Shown piece after piece: positions 24,563 through 32,694 of a stretch of 47,237 bases of DNA (positions are counted from its first letter, which is position 1; each line of letters opens with the position of its first letter). The position numbers were made by a program, and so were the translations under genes. The notes below the pieces were generated by a model. The model was given only the letters and a program-made list of their open reading frames with translations, searched no databases and had not been told where the DNA came from. The DNA comes from Acidobacteriota bacterium (GTDB lineage Bacteria > Acidobacteriota > Blastocatellia > Pyrinomonadales > Pyrinomonadaceae). Location of the stretch: assembly GCA_019242475.1 (NCBI GenBank), contig JAFAVK010000099.1:1-47237 (forward strand), in the 5' to 3' direction.

Positions 24563-26737
24563 ATGGAAAAAACCGGCACAATCCTTTTTGCGTTGACGCT
24601 GACGCTTTGCGCCTTCGCCCCGGCCGCGTCGGGGCGGCAGGAGGCGGGCAAGACGCAGGCGGACGAGGAGGTCGTGCGGGTCAAGGCGGAGCTGGTGCAG
24701 ACGGGCGTGAGCGTCTTCGACAAGCAGGGGCGGTTCGTGGACGGGCTGAAGAAGGAGGACTTCGAGCTGCGCGTGGACGGGCGCCCCGTCCCCATCACCT
24801 TCTTCGAGAACATCTTGGCCGGGAGCCCGCGAGACCGCTCGGCGCGCGCTGCCGCGGCGGGCGAGACGGCCCCGCCCAAAGCCGACGCGTCAGCGCCCTC
24901 GTCCCGCCAGCGCACCATCGTCTTCTTCCTCGACGACCGCCACCTGTCGCTCGACAGCGTCGCGCGCGCGCGCAGGATGCTGCTCGACTTCATCGACAAA
25001 GAGATGGGCGAGGGCGACCTCGTCGCCGTCGCCTCGGCCAGCGGGCGCATCGGCTTCCTTCAGCAGTTCACCGACAACAAGGACGTGCTGCGCGCGGCCG
25101 TCGCGCGCGTCGGCCACGTCCCGTACGAAGTGACGGACTACGGCCGCAACCCCGGCGGCACGATGACCGAGTACATGGCGCTCGCCATCGAGCGCAAGGA
25201 CGACGAGCGCGTCTTCGACTTCTACGTGGAGGACTGCATGAAGTGGGGCGGGGCGGCGCCGACCCGGCAGGATCGCGCGTCCTCGCGCCGCCACTGCGAG
25301 GTGCAGGTGCAGAACCGCGCGCGGCAGTTGCTCATGCAGGCCGGCGAGGTCACGGCCAGCACCTACTACTCGCTCGAAACCCTTTTGCACTATGCGGAGA
25401 AGATGCCGGGCAGCAAGCTGGCCTTCTTCGTCTCGGACGGCTTTTTGGCCGACACGGGGCCGCGCGGCCCCGTCGGGCGCGAGCGCCTCGGGCGCATCAC
25501 GGACGAGGCGCGGCGCGCGGGCGTCGTCATCTACACCATCGACGCGCGCGGCCTCGTCTCGGGCGCGCTCGACGCGACGGGCAACACGGCGATGGATCCC
25601 AACGGCAGGCTCGAAAGCTCCAACCTCCGCGAGGTCGTCGCGTCGCAGGACGCCCTGAACGCGCTCGCCGAAGACACGGGCGGGCGCGCGCTGCGGAACC
25701 AGAACACCTTCGGCCAGTTCATCGACGCCGCGCTCGAAGAGACCTCGCGCTACTACCTGCTCGCCTGGCGCCCGGAGGCGGGCGAGGGGCAGAACGAGAA
25801 GCTCCGGAAGATAGAGGTGAGCGTCGCCGGCCGCCCCGACCTGACCGTGCGCTCGGCGCGCGGCTTCGTCGTCGTCGCGCCGCCGCCCGCCGCCGCGGGC
25901 GCGAGCGGGGAAGAGAAGGGCGCGGCGAAGGTCGAGAAGAAGCCGGGCGACCCTTTGGGCCACGCGCTCGCGGAGTTCTACCCGAGGCAGTCGATTCCGC
26001 TCCAACTCTCCCTCATCTACCTCGACGTGCCTTCGAGCGGGATGGTGCTGACGACCTCCGTGCAGGCGTTCACGGAAGTCCTCTCCTACGGCGCGCAGGA
26101 CAGAGAGCCCGCGCAGTTGACGATTGAGGGCGTGGTGCTCGACGACCAGGGCAAGCCGGCGGCGAGCTTCAGGACGGGGCTCAAGGTCAACCCGCCTTCG
26201 GCGGAGGGCGGCGCGCGTAACGCCTCGGACGTCATCTACAACCAGCCCTCGCCCTTGAAGCCGGGCATCTACCAGGTGCGCGTGGCGGCGCGCGACGAGC
26301 GGAGCGGCATCATGGGGAGCGCCGCCCAATGGGTCGTCATCCCCGACCTCTCGACTCGGCAGCTCTCTTTGAGCAGCCTGATCGTCGGGCTCGAAGGCGT
26401 GGGAGACAAGGGCGCGGCGGGCGGGCGCATCCAGTGGAGCGTGGACAAGAGGTTCGCGCGCGGCTCGCGTTTGAGGTTCATGACCTTCGTCTACAACGCC
26501 GGCGCCCCCGCGAACCTCTCGTCGCGCGTGCAGGTCTTCCGCGAAGGCCGCGAGGTCGTCGCCACGCCCTTCCAGAAGGTCGCGGCGGACGCGCAGACCG
26601 ACCCGGCGCGCGTCCCCTTCACGGCGGAGATAAAGCTGGGCGAGCTACAGCCCGGCCGCTACACGCTACGTGTGACGGCCGAAGACCGCGCCGCGAATAA
26701 GACCGCCACACAGCAGACCGCCTTCTACGTCCAGTGA
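24563..26737 (+). CDS. VWFA-related Acidobacterial domain protein (second copy)
   Basis: A 724-residue paralogue of the protein at 15461 with the same order: signal peptide (TILFALTLTLCAFAPAASGRQ), N-terminal beta domain (VKAELVQTGVSVFDKQGRFV), A-type domain opening IVFFLDDRHLSLDSV, and C-terminal PGIYQVRVAARDERSGIMGS module. The metal-site motif is again DxHxS. It differs by a Cys-containing insertion (YVEDCMKWGG ... RRHCEVQ) in the middle of the A domain. It follows the acetyltransferase by 12 nt. Function is unknown; the close paralogy to the other copy suggests a local duplication that the GH97/S41 genes now separate. Confidence 0.9.
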   Translation: MEKTGTILFALTLTLCAFAPAASGRQEAGKTQADEEVVRVKAELVQTGVSVFDKQGRFVDGLKKEDFELRVDGRPVPITFFENILAGSPRDRSARAAAAGETAPPKADASAPSSRQRTIVFFLDDRHLSLDSVARARRMLLDFIDKEMGEGDLVAVASASGRIGFLQQFTDNKDVLRAAVARVGHVPYEVTDYGRNPGGTMTEYMALAIERKDDERVFDFYVEDCMKWGGAAPTRQDRASSRRHCEVQVQNRARQLLMQAGEVTASTYYSLETLLHYAEKMPGSKLAFFVSDGFLADTGPRGPVGRERLGRITDEARRAGVVIYTIDARGLVSGALDATGNTAMDPNGRLESSNLREVVASQDALNALAEDTGGRALRNQNTFGQFIDAALEETSRYYLLAWRPEAGEGQNEKLRKIEVSVAGRPDLTVRSARGFVVVAPPPAAAGASGEEKGAAKVEKKPGDPLGHALAEFYPRQSIPLQLSLIYLDVPSSGMVLTTSVQAFTEVLSYGAQDREPAQLTIEGVVLDDQGKPAASFRTGLKVNPPSAEGGARNASDVIYNQPSPLKPGIYQVRVAARDERSGIMGSAAQWVVIPDLSTRQLSLSSLIVGLEGVGDKGAAGGRIQWSVDKRFARGSRLRFMTFVYNAGAPANLSSRVQVFREGREVVATPFQKVAADAQTDPARVPFTAEIKLGELQPGRYTLRVTAEDRAANKTATQQTAFYVQ

Positions 26738-26786
26738 TCGGCATCTCCCTCGTTTTTACTTCCGACCCTCGTTCTCTCTGTGGGAC

Positions 26787-27269
26787 ATGACGGACGAGCA
26801 GCCCGACATTCAAATCCGAGAAGCCGCGCCGGACGATGCTTCGGCTATTGAGGCGGTGCTGCGTGAGGCGTTCGTCGAATACCGTGCGTCCTACACCGCC
26901 GCGGCGTTCGCGGCGACCACGCCCGCGGCCGAGCAGATACGGAGTCGGATGGACGAAGGGCCGGTCTGGGTCGCCGTGCTCGGCGGCGTGATTGTCGGCA
27001 CCGTGTCGGTCGTCGCGCGCGGAGAGTCGCTGTACGTCCGCGGCATGGCCGTGCTGCCGGCGGCGAGGGGGCGGAGATTAGGCGAGGCTTTATTAAGTCA
27101 GGTGGAAGAGCTCGCTTCGGCGCACGAACACAGGCGGCTGTGGCTGAGCACCACGCCGTTCCTCTCGCGCGCGATTCAACTCTACGAGCGGGCGGGGTTC
27201 AGGCGGAGCGACGAAGGCCCTCACGAGCTGTTCGGGACGCCGCTCTTTACGATGGAGAAGGATGTCTAG
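26787..27269 (+). CDS. GNAT family N-acetyltransferase
   Basis: A 160-residue cytosolic acetyltransferase. It opens with the usual IREAAPDDASAIEAVLREAF, has the CoA-binding strand and loop VRGMAVLPAARGRRLGEALL (about residues 85-104), and ends with RAIQLYERAGFRR as motif B. Substrate unknown. It is the last gene of the plus-strand run and converges with the molybdenum hydroxylase operon 32 nt downstream. The ATG at 26787 has only a weak GTGGGA before it. Confidence 0.87.
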   Translation: MTDEQPDIQIREAAPDDASAIEAVLREAFVEYRASYTAAAFAATTPAAEQIRSRMDEGPVWVAVLGGVIVGTVSVVARGESLYVRGMAVLPAARGRRLGEALLSQVEELASAHEHRRLWLSTTPFLSRAIQLYERAGFRRSDEGPHELFGTPLFTMEKDV

Positions 27270-27301
27270 CCCTTTCGGTCGCGCCTCTTCCGACAGTTAA
27301 A

Positions 27302-29524
27302 TCAGACCTCGACGAGCGGCAGCGTGCGGTAGCGCTTGCCCGTGAGCTTCGAGAGCGCGTTGACGACCGCGGGCGAGAGGACGGGGACGGGCGGCTCGCC
27401 GCAGCCCGTGGGCGCTTCGGCGCTCGGGACGATGTGCACGTCCACCGTGACGGGCGCGTCGGGCATGTAGGGCGGGACGTAGCGGTCGAAGTTGCGCTGC
27501 TCGACGCGGCCGTCCTTCAGGGTTACCCGGCCGCCGGCCATCAGTTGCGAGAGGCCGAACGAGACGCCCGCCTGGAACTGGCTCTCGACGGTCAGGGGGT
27601 TGACGGCCAGCCCGCAGTTGACCGCGACGGTCACGCGGTGAATCCACGGCCGGTTATTTCTGATAGAGACCTCGGCCGCGCACGCGACGCCCGTCCCGAA
27701 AGACTCGTGGCAGGCGAAGCCGACCGCGTGCCCCTTCGGCAGACTGTTGCGCCACGCGGCGCTCTTCTCGTCCATCAAATCGAGCGCGGCCAGAAGCTTC
27801 TTCGCCTCGGGCTCGGGCTTGATGAGCCTGCGGCGGTAGGCAAGCGGGTCAACCTTCGCCCGCATCGCCAGCTCTTCGATTAAAGTCTCCATCACGAAGG
27901 CCGAGTGCGTGTGGCCGACCGAGCGCCACCAGAGCACGGGCACGTTCACCTTCGGGTGGTGGACGGAGACTGCGAAGTTCGGCACCCAGTAGTGTGTGTC
28001 GTTGACGCCCTCGACGGTCGAAGAGTCAACGCCGTCCTTCATCATCATGGCGAAGGGCGTGTCGGCCAGAATCGACTGGCCGACGACGACGTGGCGCCAC
28101 GCGTTCGGCAGGCCGTCGGGGCCGACGCCGATCTCGACGCGGTGGACGTGCATCGGCCGGTAATAGCCACCGCGCACGTCGTCCTCGCGCGACCAGACGA
28201 GCTTGACCGGCGTCCCTTTAAATCTCTTCGCAATCGACGCGGCCTCGCGCTGCACGTGCGAGTCGGGCACGGCGCGCCGGCCGAAGCCGCCGCCGGCCAT
28301 CTCCGTGTGGAAGGTGACGCGCTCGGGCTTCAGACTTAGAACCTCTGCGACGGCCGCGTGGTCGAAGGTCTGGAACTGCGAGCCGGCCCAGACCTCCGCG
28401 GCGTCGCCGTCGAAGCGGACGGTCGTGTTGAGCGGCTCCATCGGCGAGTGCGAGAGGTAGGGAAACTCGTACTCGGCGACGAAGAGGTCGGCCGGGGCGA
28501 CGCGCTCGATGGCCTTGGCGTCGCCGCGCGCGGCCGCCGAGAGTCCCGCGGTGCGCGCGAGCTGCCTGTACTGCTCGAAGAGTTTCGTGCTGTCTTCGCG
28601 CGCGACGCTCGTCTCGTCCCATTCGATTCTGAGAAGGTCGCGGGCGCGCTTCGCCGTCCAGTACTTGTCGGCGACGACCGCGACGCCGGTGCCGCCGCGC
28701 GTGACTGGAATCTCGAAGACCTCGCGCACGCCCTCGACCTTGCGCGCCTCGCCGTCGTCGAAGCTCTTGACCTTCGCGCCGAAGACGGGCGGGCGGGCGA
28801 CGACGGCCACGAGCATCCCGGGCAGGTCGAGGTCGAGGCCGAACTTGAGAGACCCGTCGCACTTCGCGCGGCTGTCGAGCCGTTTGACCTGCTTGCCGAT
28901 GAGCTTGAACTCGGAAGGTTCTTTCAGTCTCACCGTCGCGGGCACGGGCTGGCGCGCGGCCTCCGCGGCCAGCTCGCCGTACTTCAAGGACTGACCCGCA
29001 GGGCCGCGGACGACGGACGCCTCTGTGCGGCACTTGTCGGGCGCGACGTTCCAGCGCGCGGCGGCGGCGGCGACGAGCATCGCGCGCGTCTTCGCGCCCA
29101 GCTCGCGGTACTGCTGGAACGAGTGCGCGATGGAGCCGGAGCCGCCGACCATCTGGATGCCGAAGAGCGGGTCTTTGTACACGTCGGCCGCGGGCGCGAG
29201 TTCGGCGACGACCTGCGACCAGTCCGCGTCCAGCTCGTCGGCCAGAATCAAAGGCAGCGCCGTGTGGACGCCTTGGCCGAACTCAAGGCGGTTGACCTGA
29301 ATCACGACCTTGTTGTCCGGCGTGACGCGGACGAAGGCGTCGGGCGGAAAGTCCTTCTTCGGCGGCGGCGGCAACTGACTCGGCTTGACGCCCTCCTGCG
29401 CGGTCGTGTGCTTATTGAGATAGAGCGAGACGAGCAGCCCGCCCGCGGCGGTCGCGGTGGCGCGCAGGAAGCCGCGGCGGCTCGTGCTTGATAAGCCTTC
29501 GACTTTCGTCTTCGAGTTTGTCAT
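27302..29524 (-). CDS. Molybdopterin-binding subunit, xanthine dehydrogenase family (isoquinoline 1-oxidoreductase beta-like)
   Basis: A 740-residue molybdenum hydroxylase large subunit. A Tat signal is evident: SRRGFLRATATAAGGLLVSL with Arg16-Arg17. The body has the Mo-pterin-binding pattern of IorB/aldehyde dehydrogenases: VNRLEFGQGVHTALPLILADELD, MVGGSGSIAHSFQQYRELGA, EMAGGGFGRRAVPDSHVQREAA, WWRSVGHTHSAFVMETLIEE and TGCGEPPVPVLSPAVVNAL, the last containing the conserved Glu after Gly-Cys-Gly. It probably oxidises an aldehyde or N-heterocycle in the periplasm. It follows the 2Fe-2S gene by 17 nt. No FAD subunit is present; electrons presumably pass through the 2Fe-2S protein to the cytochrome. 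Confidence 0.9.
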   Translation of the reverse strand: MTNSKTKVEGLSSTSRRGFLRATATAAGGLLVSLYLNKHTTAQEGVKPSQLPPPPKKDFPPDAFVRVTPDNKVVIQVNRLEFGQGVHTALPLILADELDADWSQVVAELAPAADVYKDPLFGIQMVGGSGSIAHSFQQYRELGAKTRAMLVAAAAARWNVAPDKCRTEASVVRGPAGQSLKYGELAAEAARQPVPATVRLKEPSEFKLIGKQVKRLDSRAKCDGSLKFGLDLDLPGMLVAVVARPPVFGAKVKSFDDGEARKVEGVREVFEIPVTRGGTGVAVVADKYWTAKRARDLLRIEWDETSVAREDSTKLFEQYRQLARTAGLSAAARGDAKAIERVAPADLFVAEYEFPYLSHSPMEPLNTTVRFDGDAAEVWAGSQFQTFDHAAVAEVLSLKPERVTFHTEMAGGGFGRRAVPDSHVQREAASIAKRFKGTPVKLVWSREDDVRGGYYRPMHVHRVEIGVGPDGLPNAWRHVVVGQSILADTPFAMMMKDGVDSSTVEGVNDTHYWVPNFAVSVHHPKVNVPVLWWRSVGHTHSAFVMETLIEELAMRAKVDPLAYRRRLIKPEPEAKKLLAALDLMDEKSAAWRNSLPKGHAVGFACHESFGTGVACAAEVSIRNNRPWIHRVTVAVNCGLAVNPLTVESQFQAGVSFGLSQLMAGGRVTLKDGRVEQRNFDRYVPPYMPDAPVTVDVHIVPSAEAPTGCGEPPVPVLSPAVVNALSKLTGKRYRTLPLVEV

Positions 29525-29541
29525 CAAACGTCCGCCCCCTC

Positions 29542-30006
29542 TCACTTGAGCTTCTGCGCGGCGAGGTGGACGGCCTCGCGGATGCGGACGTAGGTCGCGC
29601 AGCGGCAGAGGTTGCCCCCGAGTGACTCGTCGATGTTCACGTCCGAAGGCTTCGGCGTCTGCTTGAGCAGCGCGACCGCGGACATGATCTGCCCGCTCTG
29701 GCAGTAGCCGCACTGCACCACGTCGCGCTCGACCCACGCGTCCTGCACGGCGCGGCCGACGGGGTCGTTTGCCATCGCCTCTATCGTCACGACGGGTCGC
29801 TCGCCGAGGAGCGCGACGGGGAGCACGCACGAGCGCGTCGCCACGCCCGCGACGTGGACGGTGCACGCGCCGCACGCGCTGACGCCGCAGCCGAACTTCG
29901 TCCCCGTCATCTTCAAATCTTCGCGCAAGACCCAGAGCAGCGGCGTCGAAGGATCGACCGAGACCTCCCGGCGCTCGCCGTTGACGTTGAGCTGGTACTT
30001 CGCCAT
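29542..30006 (-). CDS. (2Fe-2S)-binding subunit of the molybdenum hydroxylase
   Basis: A 154-residue electron-transfer subunit. The N-terminal plant-ferredoxin-like cluster uses Cys40, Cys45, Cys48 and Cys60 (FGCGVSACGACTVHV); the C-terminal helical cluster uses Cys99, Cys102, Cys134 and Cys136 (VQCGYCQSGQ, GNLCRCATYVRI). This matches IorA/CoxS-type subunits in length and motifs. It has no signal peptide and is presumably carried out by Tat together with the Tat-signal-bearing large subunit. It lies 12 nt downstream of the cytochrome gene and 17 nt upstream of the large subunit. Confidence 0.93.
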   Translation of the reverse strand: MAKYQLNVNGERREVSVDPSTPLLWVLREDLKMTGTKFGCGVSACGACTVHVAGVATRSCVLPVALLGERPVVTIEAMANDPVGRAVQDAWVERDVVQCGYCQSGQIMSAVALLKQTPKPSDVNIDESLGGNLCRCATYVRIREAVHLAAQKLK

Positions 30007-30018
30007 CGAACGTTCTCC

Positions 30019-30642
30019 TTACTTCACGGAAGGGCAGGGCGTGCCGGCCTCGACCCAGCGGCGGGTCGCCGCGACGAACTCCGCGTGCGTGAGGGGCGGC
30101 GTCGCGCGCTCGCTGCCGTCGGGGCGGCGCCCGGGCTCCCAGGCCCAGAGCACCAGCTCGGCCTCCGCGTTGTGCTTGAGCAATGCCTGCGCGCTCATCT
30201 GGCCGTTGCGCTTGGGGTCTGTGACCTGTTGGCAAACTGCGGCGCTCGGGAGCGGCCGGTCGTTCTCGTCCTGCCACCTCATCGAGAGCGGCGCGAGGTG
30301 CCAGTCCGGCCCGCCGGGGACGCCCGTGCTGTCGGCGTTCGCCTTCTGGTGGCAGCCCGCGCAGTTGAGGGCGGGCACGCCTCGGCCGTCGGGGCCGCGC
30401 ACGACGTTGGCGAAGTGGCGGCGGCGCTCGTCGCCCTGCTGCGGGTAGTTCGTCGCCGTGTGGCAGTTGATGCAGCGCGGGTGCGTGAGCACCGTGTAGA
30501 CCTGCTCCCACGCCGCGAGCCCTTCGGCGCGCTTGTCGGCGACGCGCCGGGCCTCGACGCGCGCGCCCGACAGAAACGCCCACGCCCCGAACGCCGCGAA
30601 AAGGGTTACGCAGAGAAGGCCGGCGGTGCGGGTTCGCGGCAT
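30019..30642 (-). CDS. Di-haem c-type cytochrome-like protein
   Basis: A 207-residue exported protein with an N-terminal hydrophobic signal or anchor (AGLLCVTLFAAFGAWAFLSG) and two CxxCH haem sites: CINCH (Cys57-His61) and CAGCH (Cys94-His98). Between and after these, HTATNYPQQGDERRRHF and LVLWAWEPGRRPDGSERATPPLTHAEFV resemble proteins that accompany isoquinoline 1-oxidoreductase-type enzymes. It probably accepts electrons from the 2Fe-2S subunit and feeds the respiratory chain. It is the first gene of the operon; the CLC transporter stop is 108 nt upstream. Confidence 0.86.
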   Translation of the reverse strand: MPRTRTAGLLCVTLFAAFGAWAFLSGARVEARRVADKRAEGLAAWEQVYTVLTHPRCINCHTATNYPQQGDERRRHFANVVRGPDGRGVPALNCAGCHQKANADSTGVPGGPDWHLAPLSMRWQDENDRPLPSAAVCQQVTDPKRNGQMSAQALLKHNAEAELVLWAWEPGRRPDGSERATPPLTHAEFVAATRRWVEAGTPCPSVK

Positions 30643-30750
30643 AGAGTCTCTCCTGGTGTGCCCACTAAGACGGCCAAGACTTCGGCCAACCGGTTCGCGA
30701 GATATGCCCTCATTCTAATGCTATTCCGAAAATAGGCAAGGGCGAGGCAG

Positions 30751-32616
30751 TCAGCGGGACGAGTCTTCCAGGTCGCCGAGTTCGGGAACCATCGTCCGGT
30801 CGGTTTCGCCGACGGCGAGGGCGGCGCGGGCCTGTGCGCTCACGATGTCGCCCAGCGTGAGGAGGCCGATCAGAACCTTCCCGACGCCCCGCTCGACCAC
30901 GGCCAGTTGGCGCGCCCCGGAACGATCCATGCGCACGACCGCGCGCAGCAGCGGCCGGTCGGGGAAGACGTAATCGCCCGGCTCGGCAATCTGCCGAACC
31001 GTCTGCCGGCCGTTGCCCTCCGCCACCGTGCGCCGGAGCCGCGCCTCGCTCACCATGCCCGCGAAGCGTCCCCCGTCTTCGACCACGGGGTACGTCGAGA
31101 AGTCGTAGACGGCGACGCGTCGGAGCGCCTCGGCGGCGGTCAGCTCGGCGGCGAGGGCCGTGGGCTCCGCGGTCATGGCCTCCGCCACGCGCAGTTGCTC
31201 AAGGGCGTGCGTGACCGCCCCGCGGCGGTGGGGCAGGTGTACGCCGTCCTGTTCGAGCAGCGCATCGTAGATGGGCGTGGGCCTGAAGCGACGCGCGAGC
31301 GCGTAGGCCGTCATGTTGGCGATCATCAGCGGCAGGATGAGGCCGTAGCTGCCGGTCATCTCGAAGATGATGAGCACCGACGTGATCGGCGCGCGGATGC
31401 TGCCGGCGAAGACCGCGCCCATCCCGACGAGCGCGAAGGCCCCGACCTCGTTGCCCGCGTGGTGGAGCGTGAGCTGGTCGAGAAAGCCGACCGCCCCGCC
31501 GAGCATCCCGCCGATGAAGAGCGAGGGGGCGAAGAGTCCGCCCGCGCCGCCCGACCCGTACGAGAAGACCGTCGCCGCCAGCTTCAGCGCGCAGAGGGCG
31601 AGCAGCACCCCGAACGCGAGCCGGCCGGTCAGCGCGCCGGCCAGCGTGTCGTAGCCCCCGCCCGTGATGCCGCCGGTCTGGAACAGCCAGAGCCCGACCA
31701 CCGCGAGCGCGCCGGTGAGCGTGCTCCCGATGGCGGGGCGCGCCCACGGCGGAATAGCCTTGAGGCGTTGGAACCGGCCGCGCACCGCGAGGAGCAACTC
31801 GGTGAAGAGGAGCGAGACGAAGGCCCCGGCCACCCCGAGCAGCGCGTAGAAGAGCAGCGAAGAGGTGTGTTGCAGGCCGTAGCCCGGCGGCACGTCGAAG
31901 ACCGGGTGCTCGCCGAGCACGCCCCGCTCGATGGCCGCGGCGAGGGCGGCGGCGATGATGACGCCGGAGAGCACCGTCTGGTCGAGGTCGCCCACGACCT
32001 CCTCGACCGTGAAGGTCACGGCGGCGATGGGCGCGTTGAAGGCCGCCGCCACCCCGGCCGCGGCGCCGACCGGCAGCAGCCGCCGCAGGTTCTCCTTCGA
32101 GAGCGCGGCGACGCGGCCCAGGAGGCTCGCGATGCCCGCGCAGATTTGCACCGTCGGGCCTTCGCGCCCGAGCGAAGCACCCGTCCCGATTTGCAGCGTG
32201 CCGACGACGAACTTGCCGACGCTCGCGTGGAGGAAGGCGAGCCTGCCGCCTTTGACGGCGTAGGCGACTTTCACCTGCGGGATGCCGCTGCCGCGCGCCT
32301 CCGGGACGACGTACTGCAAGAGCACGCCGCTCAAAAGGCCGCCGAGCATGGGCGTCAGAATCGTCCACCAGACCCACGAGCGGCCCCCGGCGTGCGCGGC
32401 TCGGTCTATGAGACGGCTCTCGGTCGCGCGGATGGCGAGGTGGAAGCCGACGGCCGCCAGCCCGCACAGCACGCCGGCCACAATCGTCAAAGCGAAGACG
32501 CGCCGGCGCTCCGAGGGGAGGACGCGCAGGAAGAGACGCAGGGCCGTCATGTTGGCCCGCCGCCACCCCGGCCGCCACAAGCGCAGCCGCGCCCTCAATC
32601 GCCGAATGCCCGCCAT
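30751..32616 (-). CDS. CLC-type chloride channel/antiporter with C-terminal CBS domains
   Basis: A 621-residue CLC protein. Selectivity-filter signatures are GSGIPQ (109-114), GREGPTVQ (150-157, with gating Glu152) and GGLFAPSLFIGG further on. The internal Glu pair at 205-206 (TFTVEEVVGD) matches the proton-pathway glutamate of exchangers, so an H+/Cl- antiporter is likelier than a channel. The C-terminal ~130 residues hold two CBS repeats (LRVAEAMTAEPTALA ... YPVVEDGGRFAGMVSE; then VFPDRPLLRAVVRMDRSGARQLAVVE), which usually sense adenine nucleotides. An alternative ATG lies at residue 23. It may balance charge or pH. Confidence 0.92.
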   Translation of the reverse strand: MAGIRRLRARLRLWRPGWRRANMTALRLFLRVLPSERRRVFALTIVAGVLCGLAAVGFHLAIRATESRLIDRAAHAGGRSWVWWTILTPMLGGLLSGVLLQYVVPEARGSGIPQVKVAYAVKGGRLAFLHASVGKFVVGTLQIGTGASLGREGPTVQICAGIASLLGRVAALSKENLRRLLPVGAAAGVAAAFNAPIAAVTFTVEEVVGDLDQTVLSGVIIAAALAAAIERGVLGEHPVFDVPPGYGLQHTSSLLFYALLGVAGAFVSLLFTELLLAVRGRFQRLKAIPPWARPAIGSTLTGALAVVGLWLFQTGGITGGGYDTLAGALTGRLAFGVLLALCALKLAATVFSYGSGGAGGLFAPSLFIGGMLGGAVGFLDQLTLHHAGNEVGAFALVGMGAVFAGSIRAPITSVLIIFEMTGSYGLILPLMIANMTAYALARRFRPTPIYDALLEQDGVHLPHRRGAVTHALEQLRVAEAMTAEPTALAAELTAAEALRRVAVYDFSTYPVVEDGGRFAGMVSEARLRRTVAEGNGRQTVRQIAEPGDYVFPDRPLLRAVVRMDRSGARQLAVVERGVGKVLIGLLTLGDIVSAQARAALAVGETDRTMVPELGDLEDSSR

Positions 32617-32694
32617 CCTTCTGTGTCCTGGAAAGGTTCCCCGCCACTATACCAAAGAGCGGGCTTTCCTCCTCACGGGGCGGGACTCGCGCGG

